Below are positions 1 to 11,900 of a DNA stretch of 64,000 nt, piece by piece. The notes beneath the pieces were generated by a model that ran no database searches, was not told the DNA's origin, and saw only the letters and a list, made by a program, of their open reading frames with translations. A program made the translations under genes and the position numbers. The stretch comes from Protula sp. h YS-2021 (taxonomy: Eukaryota; Annelida; Polychaeta; Sabellida; Serpulidae), in NCBI GenBank assembly GCA_949752745.1, contig OX457026.1:37986723-38050722 (forward strand). The letters are read 5' to 3'. Positions within the stretch are counted from its first letter, which is position 1; each line of letters begins with the position of its first letter.

Positions 1-480
1 GTGAAATGTTAAATTAACTGCAGGATGTGAATTTTACTTTTAAAGATTAACGATAACCGACTGTGTTGGAATTTGAAGCTTGAAGCCTTGTAGTGATCGT
101 CCATCAAAATGTATCCATCCCGAAAGGTCGTTTATGTGAATACGATGTTTTACCCCAGAAAAAATTGTGTTCACAAATGCATACCACTGTTGCATATGAA
201 GAGTCCAGTGCATTGTACCTTGAGTGACCTCTCGTAGATAAAGTTTGGTTCGCTTGAGAGTTTATTATCAAAGCGCTATCTGTTTCAGGAAAATTCGTTT
301 TCAGAATTGCGCTGCGTCACGCTCACAAGGCGCACATGACATGGCGAAAAACTGAGAATCCAGGGTCCAGTGGTGAAAATGTAACCAACCCGAGAGCTCT
401 TTCATATGAATACTCACATCTTGATTTATTCCTCCCAGACTGTCTGAATCATGTCCACAACAAATGATCCGCATGAACAC
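1..480. other. No recognisable gene
   Basis: AT-rich sequence with no reading frame or repeat that I can support. It ends in the 8-bp target site of the hAT-type MITE that follows. Confidence 0.5.
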
Positions 481-1233
481 CAGGGCTGGTGTGAAATATT
501 TCTGGAAATATTTATGAAATATTTCACTAAAAATTTCAAAAAATTCACATTTTTGAAATTTTTAAATAAGAAATAAGTTGGACATCAAGAATATCAAATA
601 CTGACGGATACCTATCCACGGACATTCATCTTAAGTTGTCAGTTAACACATTGCGTTGGCAGAACTCAGTAAACAATGCAGCCACAGAAATCCTGTATAG
701 TCTATGACTTTAGTAACAAAGCTAGCAGTTGCTGGCCTGTAGCACCACCGGGTATCTGAGCGGGTGTTTCTAAGGGGGATGGGGAGAGAGGCAGGAGGGT
801 TTATACTCATTGCTGAAAGGGTGCTCACTGTTAACGGCACAGGGGAAAGAGGTCAAAAATAGGTTAAAAATATAGCAGACAATATGTTAGCTAAACAAAC
901 AGGGAGCAACTCACTCCCGAGTTTGCTTCATGTTTAGCACTGTTTGAATAGTCACCCTTGATTCTGCAATTAAGTGGTGTTTCCCATTTAAATTAGAAAA
1001 AGTTTTGCCTTATCCGGTTTAACGATAAAGCGGTATGCAATTATCCGATTAAAAACGCATAATTTTATTCAATCAACCGATTTATGCGTTTAACGGGTAT
1101 GCGATTCTGTCATTTTATCTGTCTGTGCATTTTTGACGGTGGTATTTGTTAAATTAAACAAACAGATACAAATATTTCAAAACTTTCAAATTTCATGAAA
1201 TTTTTAAAAATTTCGAAATTTTTACCAGCCCTG
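481..1233. mobile_element. hAT-type MITE, copy A
   Basis: A 753-bp element starts CAGGGCTGGT and ends ACCAGCCCTG. It is flanked by 8-bp repeats, ATGAACAC at 473-480 and GTGAACAC at 1234-1241 (7 of 8 match). The terminal CAGGGCTG and 8-bp target duplication are typical of hAT elements. It has no transposase. The ends are rich in GAAATTTTTAAAAATTTC-like palindromes. A second copy in reverse orientation lies at 44050-46471 in SIGMAR1 intron 1, so the family is dispersed. Confidence 0.85.
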
Positions 1234-1241
1234 GTGAACAC

Positions 1242-1887
1242 ACGCCGCGCTCCACCAAGATCGGCTTACATGCTTTTGTGGAATCTTCTAAACACGACAC
1301 ACAAGCCTCACCCTTACGACAGTGCCGAGGGTGAAAATTCACCACTTATACAAGGTTATCAAAATCGAGCCCGCCCGAGAGGTGCTTCACAACAATACTA
1401 AAGCTTAGACTTGGGAGGGGGGACACTACGCTCACAAGGAAAGCATGATACAAGGACGTCAGACAACATTTATAGTCTCCAGTCTGAAATTCTATGGAAA
1501 AATCCTGGCAGAAGACCACCACCTCTCCAACAAAAACAAAACAAACAAACTAAAAACAAACAAACAAACAAACAAAAAGAGAAGGAAAAGTGTCTGCAAT
1601 CTCTTTCAACAAGGGCAAACAAGTTATCGGTAATCTTACTTTGACCACAAGTCCTGCACTCGTTTATCCATACCCGTAGACCCATAGTCCTGCGTTTACC
1701 CATTGCGTGTTTACAAGCGACTCCAATCAGACAAACCCATTAAACGCCAGGATGTCACAAAATTTCACAACGTAAAACCTGCTACGGTCCCTCTACCGTC
1801 GTATCCTCCGGTATATTCAAAAGCGATGTGTGGCTACCCTCGTATCTCTCACCATGTTCACAACCAGTCTTGCAATACCCTCTATCT
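1242..1887. other. Non-coding stretch with an AAAC-rich microsatellite
   Basis: The only clear structure is a purine-rich AAAC/AAAAC simple repeat at about 1525-1584. Frames crossing it code for Lys/Asn/Gln runs and are artefacts. Nothing else is recognised. Confidence 0.5.
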
Positions 1888-2398
1888 CCCGTCATGTTCA
1901 TAAGCAATGTGTAACGTCATATCTCCAGTCATGTTCATAAACAATGTGTAACGTCATATCTCCCGTCATGTTCATAAGCAATGTGTAACGTCATATCTCC
2001 AGTCATGTTCATAAACAATGTGTACCGTCATATCTCCAGTCATGTTCATAAACAATGTGTAACGTCATATCTCCAGTCATGTTCATAAGCAATGTGTAAC
2101 GTCATATCTCCAGTCATGTTCATAAACAATGTGTACCGTCATATCTCCAGTCATGTTCATAAACAATGTGTAACGTCATATCTCCAGTCATGTTCATAAA
2201 CAATGTGTAACGTCATATCTCCAGTCATGTTCATAAGCAATGTGTAACGTCATATCTCCAGTCATGTTCATAAACAATGTGTAACGTCATATCTCCAGTC
2301 ATGTTCATAAACAATGTGTAACGTCATATCTCCCGTCCTGTTCATAAACAATGTGTACCGTCATATCTCCCGTCATGTTCATAGCAATGTGTTACGTC
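1888..2398. repeat. 37-bp minisatellite, about 13-14 copies
   Basis: Tandem array with a 37-bp unit containing CATGTTCATAAACAATGTGT followed by AACGTCATATCTCCAGT. Units differ at a few fixed sites (AAACAATG or AAGCAATG; GTAACG or GTACCG). These variants recur in a partly regular order, which hints at a three-unit higher-order repeat. Diverged units extend upstream to about 1800. Confidence 0.9.
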
Positions 2399-3329
2399 TT
2401 TAGAAATTTATCTTTGCGTAACGAAAAATTCAAAGAAAGTCTCCATTGTGTTTTTTTTTTTTTATTCAGTTGCTCTTAAAACTCGTTTGAAACACACTAA
2501 ACACAATGGGATTAGTTTCTGAGGCTGGATACAGTGCAGCAGCAGCAACTGAACACTGTATATAGGAGCGCATATGAAGGCCCAAATACTTAACACACAT
2601 ATACGTTTTACAGTTTTTGTTGCTGAAAAACCCTCGGTATTTTACAGTTATTTTAGGGGATGGATTTACATCGACGTCCTGCACAGTAACAAGAGGTTGA
2701 TGCAAATCATATGTCGCATCAACTACTAGCTGTATTATCTGAGACAATGCACCAATAACCATGATAAAATGACTGGATTGAAAAGAATGGACTCTGTGTC
2801 ATTCGATACCGTGGTGACGGATAATCTAGAATAAGTGCGGGAACAATTGCCCCCAACACGAAACCAACTAAAGCCGAAGCCACAAATGTCCACAGACGGG
2901 AGCCAAAACTATTTCACAAGGACAAAACTAAGTGAGCGAAATGCTCTTCGATTTGAATAATTATGATCTTACATTGGTATGTACATGTGAAGTATTCACA
3001 CACTTACCAGTCCCACACAGATCCCACATGTAAGTGCTAGGATTAACAGTTATCGCTGTTGGAATGTATCATGTAAAATCTGGTAAATAATGCTTTTAAT
3101 ATATCCTCCTACATAGCAAACGGTTCATAAACTTGAAGCAACTAAATGTAAAATTATTAGGTATTCCGTACATATGCACAAAATCCCGAACAGTACAAAG
3201 CTGGATGTTTTAAGAACTAAACAAGTCTTTTTTTTATTTTGTTGGTTCAATGCAACATCCAGCATGTTGATTCCACAAAAAAGTGCCACTTAACATCCTG
3301 GTATTTAGCCAAGGGACATCCAGTTGAAA
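2399..3329. other. Intergenic stretch with a weak minus-strand exon candidate
   Basis: On the minus strand, about 2885 down to 2695, one frame encodes a hydrophobic stretch (LWTFVASALVGFVLGAIV, then ALIL) that could be a membrane span. An overlapping frame at 2466-2762 encodes 98 residues. I recognise neither, and no convincing splice partners were found. The remainder is AT-rich and empty. Confidence 0.2.
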
Positions 3330-3594
3330 TTTACAATTGAAGGGGTCCATGCATAAACTTGATAACTCCACTTATCAGGAAAATGCACTATTACCACCAC
3401 GGTATTTCTTGGCCTCTGTTCTATCATGCATGTAAGTCTTACACCTCAAAACCGATTAGAAGTGGGCATTTTTTAGAAAAATGCGATTGGAAAAACCTAT
3501 GTTTCTTACTAAAATTTTAAACTTTAAAAGCGTTTTTCTCCACTGCTGATAACTGCAGTTATCAGGTTTATGCATGGACCCCTTCAATTGTAAA
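3330..3594. repeat. Small foldback (inverted) repeat
   Basis: The arm at about 3330-3378 (TTTACAATTGAAGGGGTCCA onward) is the near-perfect reverse complement of the arm at about 3546-3594. They are separated by about 165 bp. It looks like a short foldback MITE; no coding capacity. Confidence 0.75.
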
Positions 3595-4254
3595 CAAACT
3601 CTAATTTCTGAGCAGAATGGACATGGGTTGGTGCTTAAGTTTAAGGTGCAGTGATCAGTTAGGCCATGAATCACATGAGTGGCTGTATGGAATTATTTAA
3701 TCGTCAATGTATTGAAGTGCACTGCCGACCCACGGTATTCCCAAGATCAACTTCAATGTCGACAGCAATCTCGACTGAATGTCGCTCGGCTTATTGCCGC
3801 ACATTCACTTACCACATGTAAGTTACCATATGTTTGAGAAAAAGAAACGGATAAATTATCAAGGATGTTGCTTTTATACAGATCTAATTTCTTGTTCGTA
3901 ACTCACTCGCATCCCACAATATTCATCTCCGGTAGTAAGATCTTTGGACTTGCTTTATTCATTTTTTTTCTTCATTGCACATAAAAGAAAAAGCCTAAAA
4001 AAGCCGGTCAAGAATATTTTCAGACAAAAATCTACCCTTGAATAAATAAGACAATAATTAGATACATCTTAAAAACCTCACATGATTAATCCGATTAGAA
4101 ACCTCGCAACAATAAGCACATTACAATGCACAGAAAAATCCAGCTGTTTTCAACAGAACCACAATAACATCCACATCACTTCTATTTCGCAGATAACTAG
4201 TAAATTCTGAGCATTTAAAAAAATTATGACATCAAACCATTACCCAAAAAAGAG

Positions 4255-4440
4255 TAAGCGTGCACAGGTCATTGCCACCAACGTGCACAGGTCACTGCCA
4301 ACAACGTGGACAGGTCATTGCCACAACGTGCACAAGTCATTACCAACAACATGCACAGGTCATTATCAACAGCGTGTACAAGTCATTGCTAACATATACA
4401 TGTCATTGCCAACAACGTGCATCTATCGACAAAGTGACAA
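4255..4440. repeat. Minisatellite of about 21-24 bp
   Basis: About eight imperfect copies of a unit like GTGCACAGGTCATTGCCAACAAC. The frames through it (62 and 86 codons) are repeat products with no other support. Confidence 0.8.
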
Positions 4441-5691
4441 TTCTGTGACATGCTTTGTGCGTACAACTGCGACGGTACACATGTGACTTATACACATATG
4501 CGCTGTACATTTGACACATAAAGGAATGCGCGGCGCACCCTGTATGTAAACTTCCCCCTCACTCGTAACTAACACCTACCTTGTTTTCCTGTAGCTTTTA
4601 GTTTTCCTTCGACGTTTGTAAATTTATAAGTAGACCACTGGGGACGATCTTCATGATATTTTAGCTACAAGAACAGCCTCCACAGTGCGGGGCATGAATC
4701 CCTAGGGCGGGCGGCACTACATGTTAGTTACACAAAGTACATGACACCTACTGAAGTGTGGGTGACAAAGAGAAGTGGCTTCCCCAAAACTGTTCGCTCC
4801 GTGTGTACAAACCGTCACTTCCGGCTGTGGTAATCCCACACGTGAATGACACTTAAACTCACTGTTTTATCTTTTTCAAAATCACTTGCTGTTAAATTAT
4901 GCTGAACTGATTCAATAGTTTGATTTCCAAACACTTTTGCAAAACAGATGGCAGATATATGTGTCGTTGAGCCACTATGCCCCCAGCAGATTATGCCTAA
5001 CATCAAAGGCATTGATTCGAGAGTATTGTACACAATTCTTGTATATTTAAAACGGTAACGCGTGCATTTTGTTCCTCTGAGTGAGGGAATGTTAACCCCC
5101 CTCCCCCAATAACATACAGTTTCTCTGCTCTTTGTCTTTGAGAATCAATGGAGAATTTGGTTTATGGCGGAATAACTGCTCGAGTACCTTGCTTCTTTTT
5201 CTGCTCTCTGTACACCGAATACGTTTTGGGCGCATCGGGTGTACTACTTGCCCAAATAATCATTACTGCAATTTACAAACCCATCAGGTTTTGTGAACTA
5301 CAGCATTCGACAGTCAGATTTCTGAAACACCCCTGGGCCCATCAAAACAAGCTTTTCTCTTGAAACTGTAACAATTAACTTTAACAAACGTATATCACGA
5401 AACTTATTAAGCCATTAAGCAGTAATATTACTGCGGTCTTTTTTCTCCCTCTGGTGTAAACTAATATTACTTAAACAATGCGATAAAATGCCGATACGTG
5501 TACTTATTTAATTAACATCGCCGACTGCCTATAAAGTGAAACATCTACTTCCATTATCCGTTACTTCGCTGCACTAGACAGGGTTTCCACGCCTCAGCTG
5601 AAATACAACTCCGGCATCTGTCCAAGAGTTTATGATGTGACTGCCAGGAGGTACCTTTTCAATTATAACAGCTCAGAGAAATAGAACAACT
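4441..5691. other. Intergenic region 3' of M6PR
   Basis: No supported gene. Short open frames occur at 4815-5033 (minus) and 5148-5363 (plus), but neither resembles a known family or has convincing splice sites. Confidence 0.4.
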
Positions 5692-5772
5692 TTTATTTTA
5701 TTAGCATAACTGTATCTCTCTATAAGTAGCCTTTTGGACTAGAAGGCACCACAGAATAATTTCACTTTTATT
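5692..5772 (-). promoter_or_regulatory. Candidate M6PR polyadenylation signals
   Basis: Minus-strand AATAAA hexamers lie at 5767-5772 and 5692-5697, about 150 and 225 bases past the M6PR stop codon. Either could end the transcript. Confidence 0.45.
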
Positions 5773-5921
5773 TTCCAGGAGTACTGGTGAAAATTCCAGG
5801 AAATTTTCAGTACCCCTGAAACTTTTTTTTCCTAAATTTCAGGAGTTTCCAGCAGGCGTGGAAATCCTGACTAGATTTTGAATATCGCCGCGAAATACGT
5901 ATGGTTTTTCGTTTTATCTTA

Positions 5922-8900
5922 TCACATTGAAAGTATATGATCATCAGGGTCGTCGCGGGGAATGTCTTGAGTGTGGTTGCTTCCGGACATGTCATTGTAC
6001 GCCCTCGATCCGGAGTCACTCGACCGAAACACAAGGTCACAGCCATCCTACAAAAAAAAAAAATATCTGCCGCGGTTCAGCTACAAGCTAGAATCAACAC
6101 ACATATGCAATTATGTATTCGCTTCACTTCTTAAGTGTCTTTATATTTTACACAGACGCCTTCAAACATTTTAATATCTCAATTCTGTGGGCTTTTGAAC
6201 CTACCATTATGAATAGATGAGATGTGAAGTTCTTGTTTTCAAACGACCAGTATTAAACTATTGGACAGCTCATAAAAAAAAAGAGTTCTTATTTTAAATT
6301 AAACGAGAAATGTTTAATTTCAAGTTGGAACATTCACAGACCAGCTTTATTCCAACGCATTGTGAATCTTCAATCCGCGACGATCAACGTTGTGGTATCG
6401 ACCTTTTTGAAGTTAGTGGTTTTATCGTCGACATTTCGTCCGACTTTTTTTTATAGCATAATTTCGTATAAACAAGAGGTCTTGTTCAACTGAATATTCA
6501 TTACTGTTCAGCTCTTGCATTTCACATACCGCAGCGTAATTTCCCACTGCCTTCCAAAAAGTATAATTGGGCAGCTGTTCCCAGCTCTGCTTGCCCCTCA
6601 CTGCACGTTGTATAATAACACCAAGAATTAAATATACCAGCGCCACGCTAAAGAACCTGCAAAGAAAAACAACATATATTTACGGAACGCTCAAAACAAC
6701 CCGGGACAACATGGAACCAATTGCAGAGGTTACAGATTGAAATAACCCCAGCGCATCAATATCTGATTCTTTTTTTAATGAAATGCATTCCAGTCCATTT
6801 CATATATTTCTTTATATAACCATTACATACTGTTCCCCACGGAATACGGACACAATGCTACAAGTTCATTCAAGCATTAACAGTTCAGGCCCAATACTTG
6901 CTTGACAGACTTACACTATGCAAATGATTGAGCCCGTGCTAAGAGACTTCTTGTGGCTCTCCTTCGGACACACTGCATCGTGTCTCAGCTCAAACAGGTA
7001 GTAGCAATTACTCACTCGGTCTTTATTTTCATCCACAATGTCAAAAGTTCCCTGTAACAAACACATCAAAGTATGTCACATTTCACTGCAATGTATCAGA
7101 TAAATTTTAGTGGCCATTGCCCTTGATTTTTAATGGCCAGAAGCCATGTACGAAGTATTACGAACTTTATGGTAGTCTCTGAACTTTGTCTCGGATTTTG
7201 GAATGTATGTGTTGCACCTAGAGCGTATGTGTATGCGTTTTTATTGATATCACACATCTATTTCGGTTTTAGTAAAGCACTCTGTGTGGTGTGGGGTATA
7301 TTGAACTCGGGATGATATTTCTGCTCGATCTTAGAATTACAAATGAAGAATTGCTTAAAAAAGTAATGGAAGTCAATGGAAAGAAATGATCTGTGTTTAG
7401 TGGTCAGCATATACGCTTGTCAACTTCACTTTGTGTAGCAACCCCACCCCATTCCTTCCCACAGGACTCCTGATGTAACGGAGTACCGGGGCGTCCAGAT
7501 AGAATCTACTCAATAACTGCAGCGTATGTCAACTTATATAACTATTCAAACACCTTTCTAATATCTGACATCTCACAAAGGGACTAAAAAAACCAGAGCG
7601 GCCAGTGCACACAAAACATCAACGTACGGAAATAGCTCGTACACTTTCAATCGACACCTCTTTGGTTTCCTGTTTTTTTTTTTTTTGTCAATAAAAAATG
7701 TCTCCCCGACCAAACTAATAGTTCTCCAATACCAATTTCTCATTTGGTGATGACCGATCAATTATTGTTGTGATTGTGGATGAAATCCAACAGGTAATTG
7801 TTGACATCGAGAATCATGTTATGTGTGTCCAGGTTGTTGCTTTGAAATCACGTGATAAATTATGTGTTTTACAAATAACAATACGTTCTGGGCTACATAT
7901 TCTATTTTGTACTCATTACCATAAGGATTTCACAACTGAATAAAATACAAAGGTATCTGTCTTTCTTGGTTGCGCTGACGTGACTATTCACCATGATGTT
8001 GTGGAAACGAACACTTAAAACTGCACAGGAACGCAATAATGAATTAATCTGATTATTCATGCCAACGCGCCTTAGCCAGGGTGGAGTGTTTTGACAGTAG
8101 TTCCGATGTGAAAGAAATTTTACACATAAAACACAAGGAACATACTATCGAATTTGAGAAGGTAATTACTGTTCTAGTTCAGTAGCCACTTTTTCTATTT
8201 ATGGCGGAATCACTACAGATAGACTGTTTTCAAATATTTCATCATACTTTTCCAAACTCTGAAGACAGCAAGTTTGTTCAAATGCTTTTATTCTGAATAC
8301 AATTGTGATGTTTTACTAAATAAATTAAGAATTCGATCTAGCATCTGAAAACCGACTTTTTCTCATTCCTCTTTGTTTTTTTTTTTTTTTTGTTCTTGTT
8401 TTTTTTTTTTCGTTTTTTTTAATAAGGTGGCTGATAGATATAATAGGGTATTAGAGTACTTTGTTAAAAGTGTTTAGCACAATAAAATAAAGAAGTGGTC
8501 GAGGCCGCACAAATTACTCCGAATAATCCATGTTTCGAATTAACCAAATTGATAGAAATCGTTTCCTCCACTGGACAATCAGTATATGCGTCCACATTTT
8601 TTTGAAAGAGTATCTACATTAAAATTAATTGAATTATTTATAAACTTTTTTCTGGGCCTTATTGGTCTGAGAACCTCTCTGAACAAATTTCTATCCTTAA
8701 TACATAACCACGTAAATGTGTAATGGTATATTTTGGACAAAGTACCGCTTTGTCAATTTTTTGTATATATATTGTATATATATATATATACTGGATAAGT
8801 GTCAAAACTCTGGGCTTATGGATTGTGAGAGCTTTTCTAGACAAAAATCCAAGTCTCGATGTAAAATACGACAAGATTTATATATTTTCACAAGATCCAA

Positions 8901-11900
8901 TCCACCAATTTTAGGTCCATTTGAAAATAATGCGCCATTGCACATCTCCAATATAAAATATCTTCAATGTGTTGCGTTTCAAAAGACGGCCTCAGAATTT
9001 CCCGCAACGTTTCAACATCTCAGTACCTGTACAGGCAAAACTCTCCATGCAAAATCTATAAATTATTTATACTTGACGAACTGTCGATCCCGTAGCTTGT
9101 CTGGTGAGCGGCCAATGACAATGAACTCTTATTTTTATTAAAAAGTTCTAAGCCATCTATGTTTCAAGTCTGCCACATGACTGTTTCTAGCCAATGACGT
9201 TGTTTGTTACACGTTCTATCTTTCCCGTGCCAATCGCTGAGTCACGAAATCCAAGCGCAGGATACTGCTAAAACAAGGCTCCTGTCGTGTTTATTTTCCT
9301 AATTCAGTATGATTTTGTCAGAATAAAATATTGATGTCAAATTGGCCGACAGTGAAAAGAAAATAATGGGCCCTTTTCCCTCTAAGTGGGCCTTACTGTA
9401 ACAAAACTTTTACCGCGATCCGATGAAAACTGAAATATCAGAAGCACAAATAAAAGTTTACAAACGGATGGACGGAGGGACGACAGTCTACACGATGGGT
9501 ATAAGCTATGTGGCAACGGCCACATCGGCTAAAAATTGGAATAAAAAAGTGTTTTTCTGCTTAAAAATATAATCTGCCCATAGGTGCCACAAAAAGATCG
9601 GCCAAAAAAGTTTTGCTCTGAAAATTCTCCACATCCTCAATGTTCGTAAAAATCCAAAGTTTCCAAGACTAGAAACACCTCACTCACACATTAACCGGAC
9701 TGTCTGGTAACATATTCTTCTGTGTTTGCGTATAATAGTAATCCGTGGAATCTCATTCAATTCGTTGAAATTTTATTCCTTAAGCAAGATACTGTATGAC
9801 AAAGTAAAGCAATCAAATTCTTCGCGACCGAACACCTGCCCCCACTACGAATGTTAAACGTTTTAGTATGATAGGAATACTGGAAAATTAACCACTTCAC
9901 CCTTGAGTTCTGGAAAATGCAATTTAACGCCTGCGAAGCCATTATTATTTGAATTCACCTTTAATAAAGCTGCCTTTGTTTTGTTCTCACATTGCACGGC
10001 GGTAATTTTCAATAAGACAAAAAGCAATTATCTCAATATATATTTGGTTAAAGCAAGCAGTTATTGCGTCGAGCGGTTTAATGCTACAACAACAAACAAG
10101 TGCTGCCAATTTGCCTGCTCAGCGGTTGATTGACCGACATTTAGTATACTAATGTAGGTACTTTTGGTAATGAGTCTTGTTTAACGTTTTTCGTGAGCCC
10201 GTATGTCTGTTCCAACGTTCTCAACACACTGTGATTGTAAATTTAAGGAACTAACTGTCCACTGGAAAAGCCGGAAAAGTTCATGATTCCACAAATGTAG
10301 TGCATAGTGAAGCTGTTTACTTCGTATTACGCATAATATTTGTTCGTCCGTATGCCACAGGGCAGCTATTACAAAGAAAAAAAAAACAACAACACTGATT
10401 TCAGTGATAAATTGGAAGTTTAGAACTCGATTGTCGTAGAATTTATGTGAAAGTGGTAAAACAGGATATTGCCAATTCATTGGTGATGCCATTTGTTATT
10501 CCATTATGCCTGAAAGGGGGCAGCTGGAAATCATAACGACTAGTCACATCAGTTGGAAATCATAGATCAGCCACATCTGCTGCTAATATACTACAGTAAC
10601 GACTTCCTTTGCACACACTTTGTGGAATCATGAAAAAAATGGTGCTCACTACCACAGAAGATGACCAGTTACCTTTGTATTGCCCTTATCACACGCGATC
10701 ATGATCTGTGCGGTACGCGGGGATTTTGAACAGTGGTCGGTGCTGCCATACGTGGTGCCGTTAGTGTACGTCAAAGAGATCCAGTCATCTGCAACAGCAC
10801 AAGCGCCAGCTTCAAACAAACTCATCATTATACTTGGACAGTTTCACTTTCTTATTGCAACTAAGTACAACTAAGTACATCCTTTTGCATAACTCGACAA
10901 AAACGCGTATAGCAAGGAAATTGAAATTTTACATGGGTGGCGGAGGGAGTATACGTTCCGGTGATGTGTGCAATTTAACAAAGGTACCGCACATCCCATT
11001 CTTCTCCCCGCCGCTGATCAAGCCACAATCCCCACTCGCTCACCCGCTCTTTTCGAAACAACTCTGCATCGCTTCTACCCCCCCCCCCCCCCACCCAGTC
11101 CTCCAATATGCGTCAGAGACAATAGCAACCGGCGGACCTATCCAAGGCATAATCCCAACAAATTTGAAGATGATCCAGTTTGTCGTTCAAACGTTCTCCT
11201 GTTAACAAGTCCAGTGCCCAAAACACATAATGACGTCATATGACGTCATCCGTTGCGCTATACAAGTACAAAAGATCAAACTTTTCCCTGTGGAAAAACG
11301 AAATTCCTTATACGACTCCGAATCGTCCAACTTGTAACAGGTAGCGATATAACACGCGTCACGTGTCCTGTGGCCTTGAAAGTCAAGGTCAAGTCTAGAT
11401 CGTCCCCAATGCTGATGTTATGGCCAAAAACGAGACCAAAATCACTCTAGTTTCGGTTTCTGAAATAACACAGGTAAAAAACAACACAAATTTCAAATCG
11501 TGAATACCTGTGTGCATCCTACATGACACACTTCTTTGTGCGGGATATTGGTTTCTCTCCATCTATTTAAACTTAACGCAACCACAAAACGTGTTTTTTT
11601 TTCGAAAAATGTGTTAGATATTCTAAAAATACATTTCACTTGATGTTACACTGGCAACAAAAAAGAATGCCAGTGAATGTATTTTGTTTGTAGGTGATAT
11701 AATCACGAGGTTATGGTATTTCCTCTTGCATTATTATGACTCTTGCAATTCAACTTGCTCTATGGTGCCTCTCGGATGTCTACAAGTATTTTTCCAAATC
11801 TCATCATTACTCTCTCCGACACTTTTCCAATATCTTATGGGTGTGTTAAGAGGTACCCAGATGCGATTACATGATAGCTAGGATTTCTTGCGCAATCCTA

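Noticed and set aside
1888..2398. CRISPR-like regular repeats
   Set aside because: The repeats are contiguous 37-bp tandem units with no unique spacers, and the genome is animal.
4226..4486. 86-codon frame
   Set aside because: Encodes the 21-24-bp minisatellite.
5807..6046. 79-codon minus-strand frame over the last M6PR exon
   Set aside because: Wrong frame; the +1-shifted reading from the acceptor at 6048 gives the conserved DGCD...DDHIL tail.
8716..9141. 141-codon plus-strand frame inside M6PR intron 4
   Set aside because: Low-complexity Tyr/Ile start from a TATA repeat, no domain recognised, no splice or promoter support.
10834..11243. Proline-rich frames of 91 and 123 codons
   Set aside because: They come from the poly-C tract in M6PR intron 3 and show no family resemblance.
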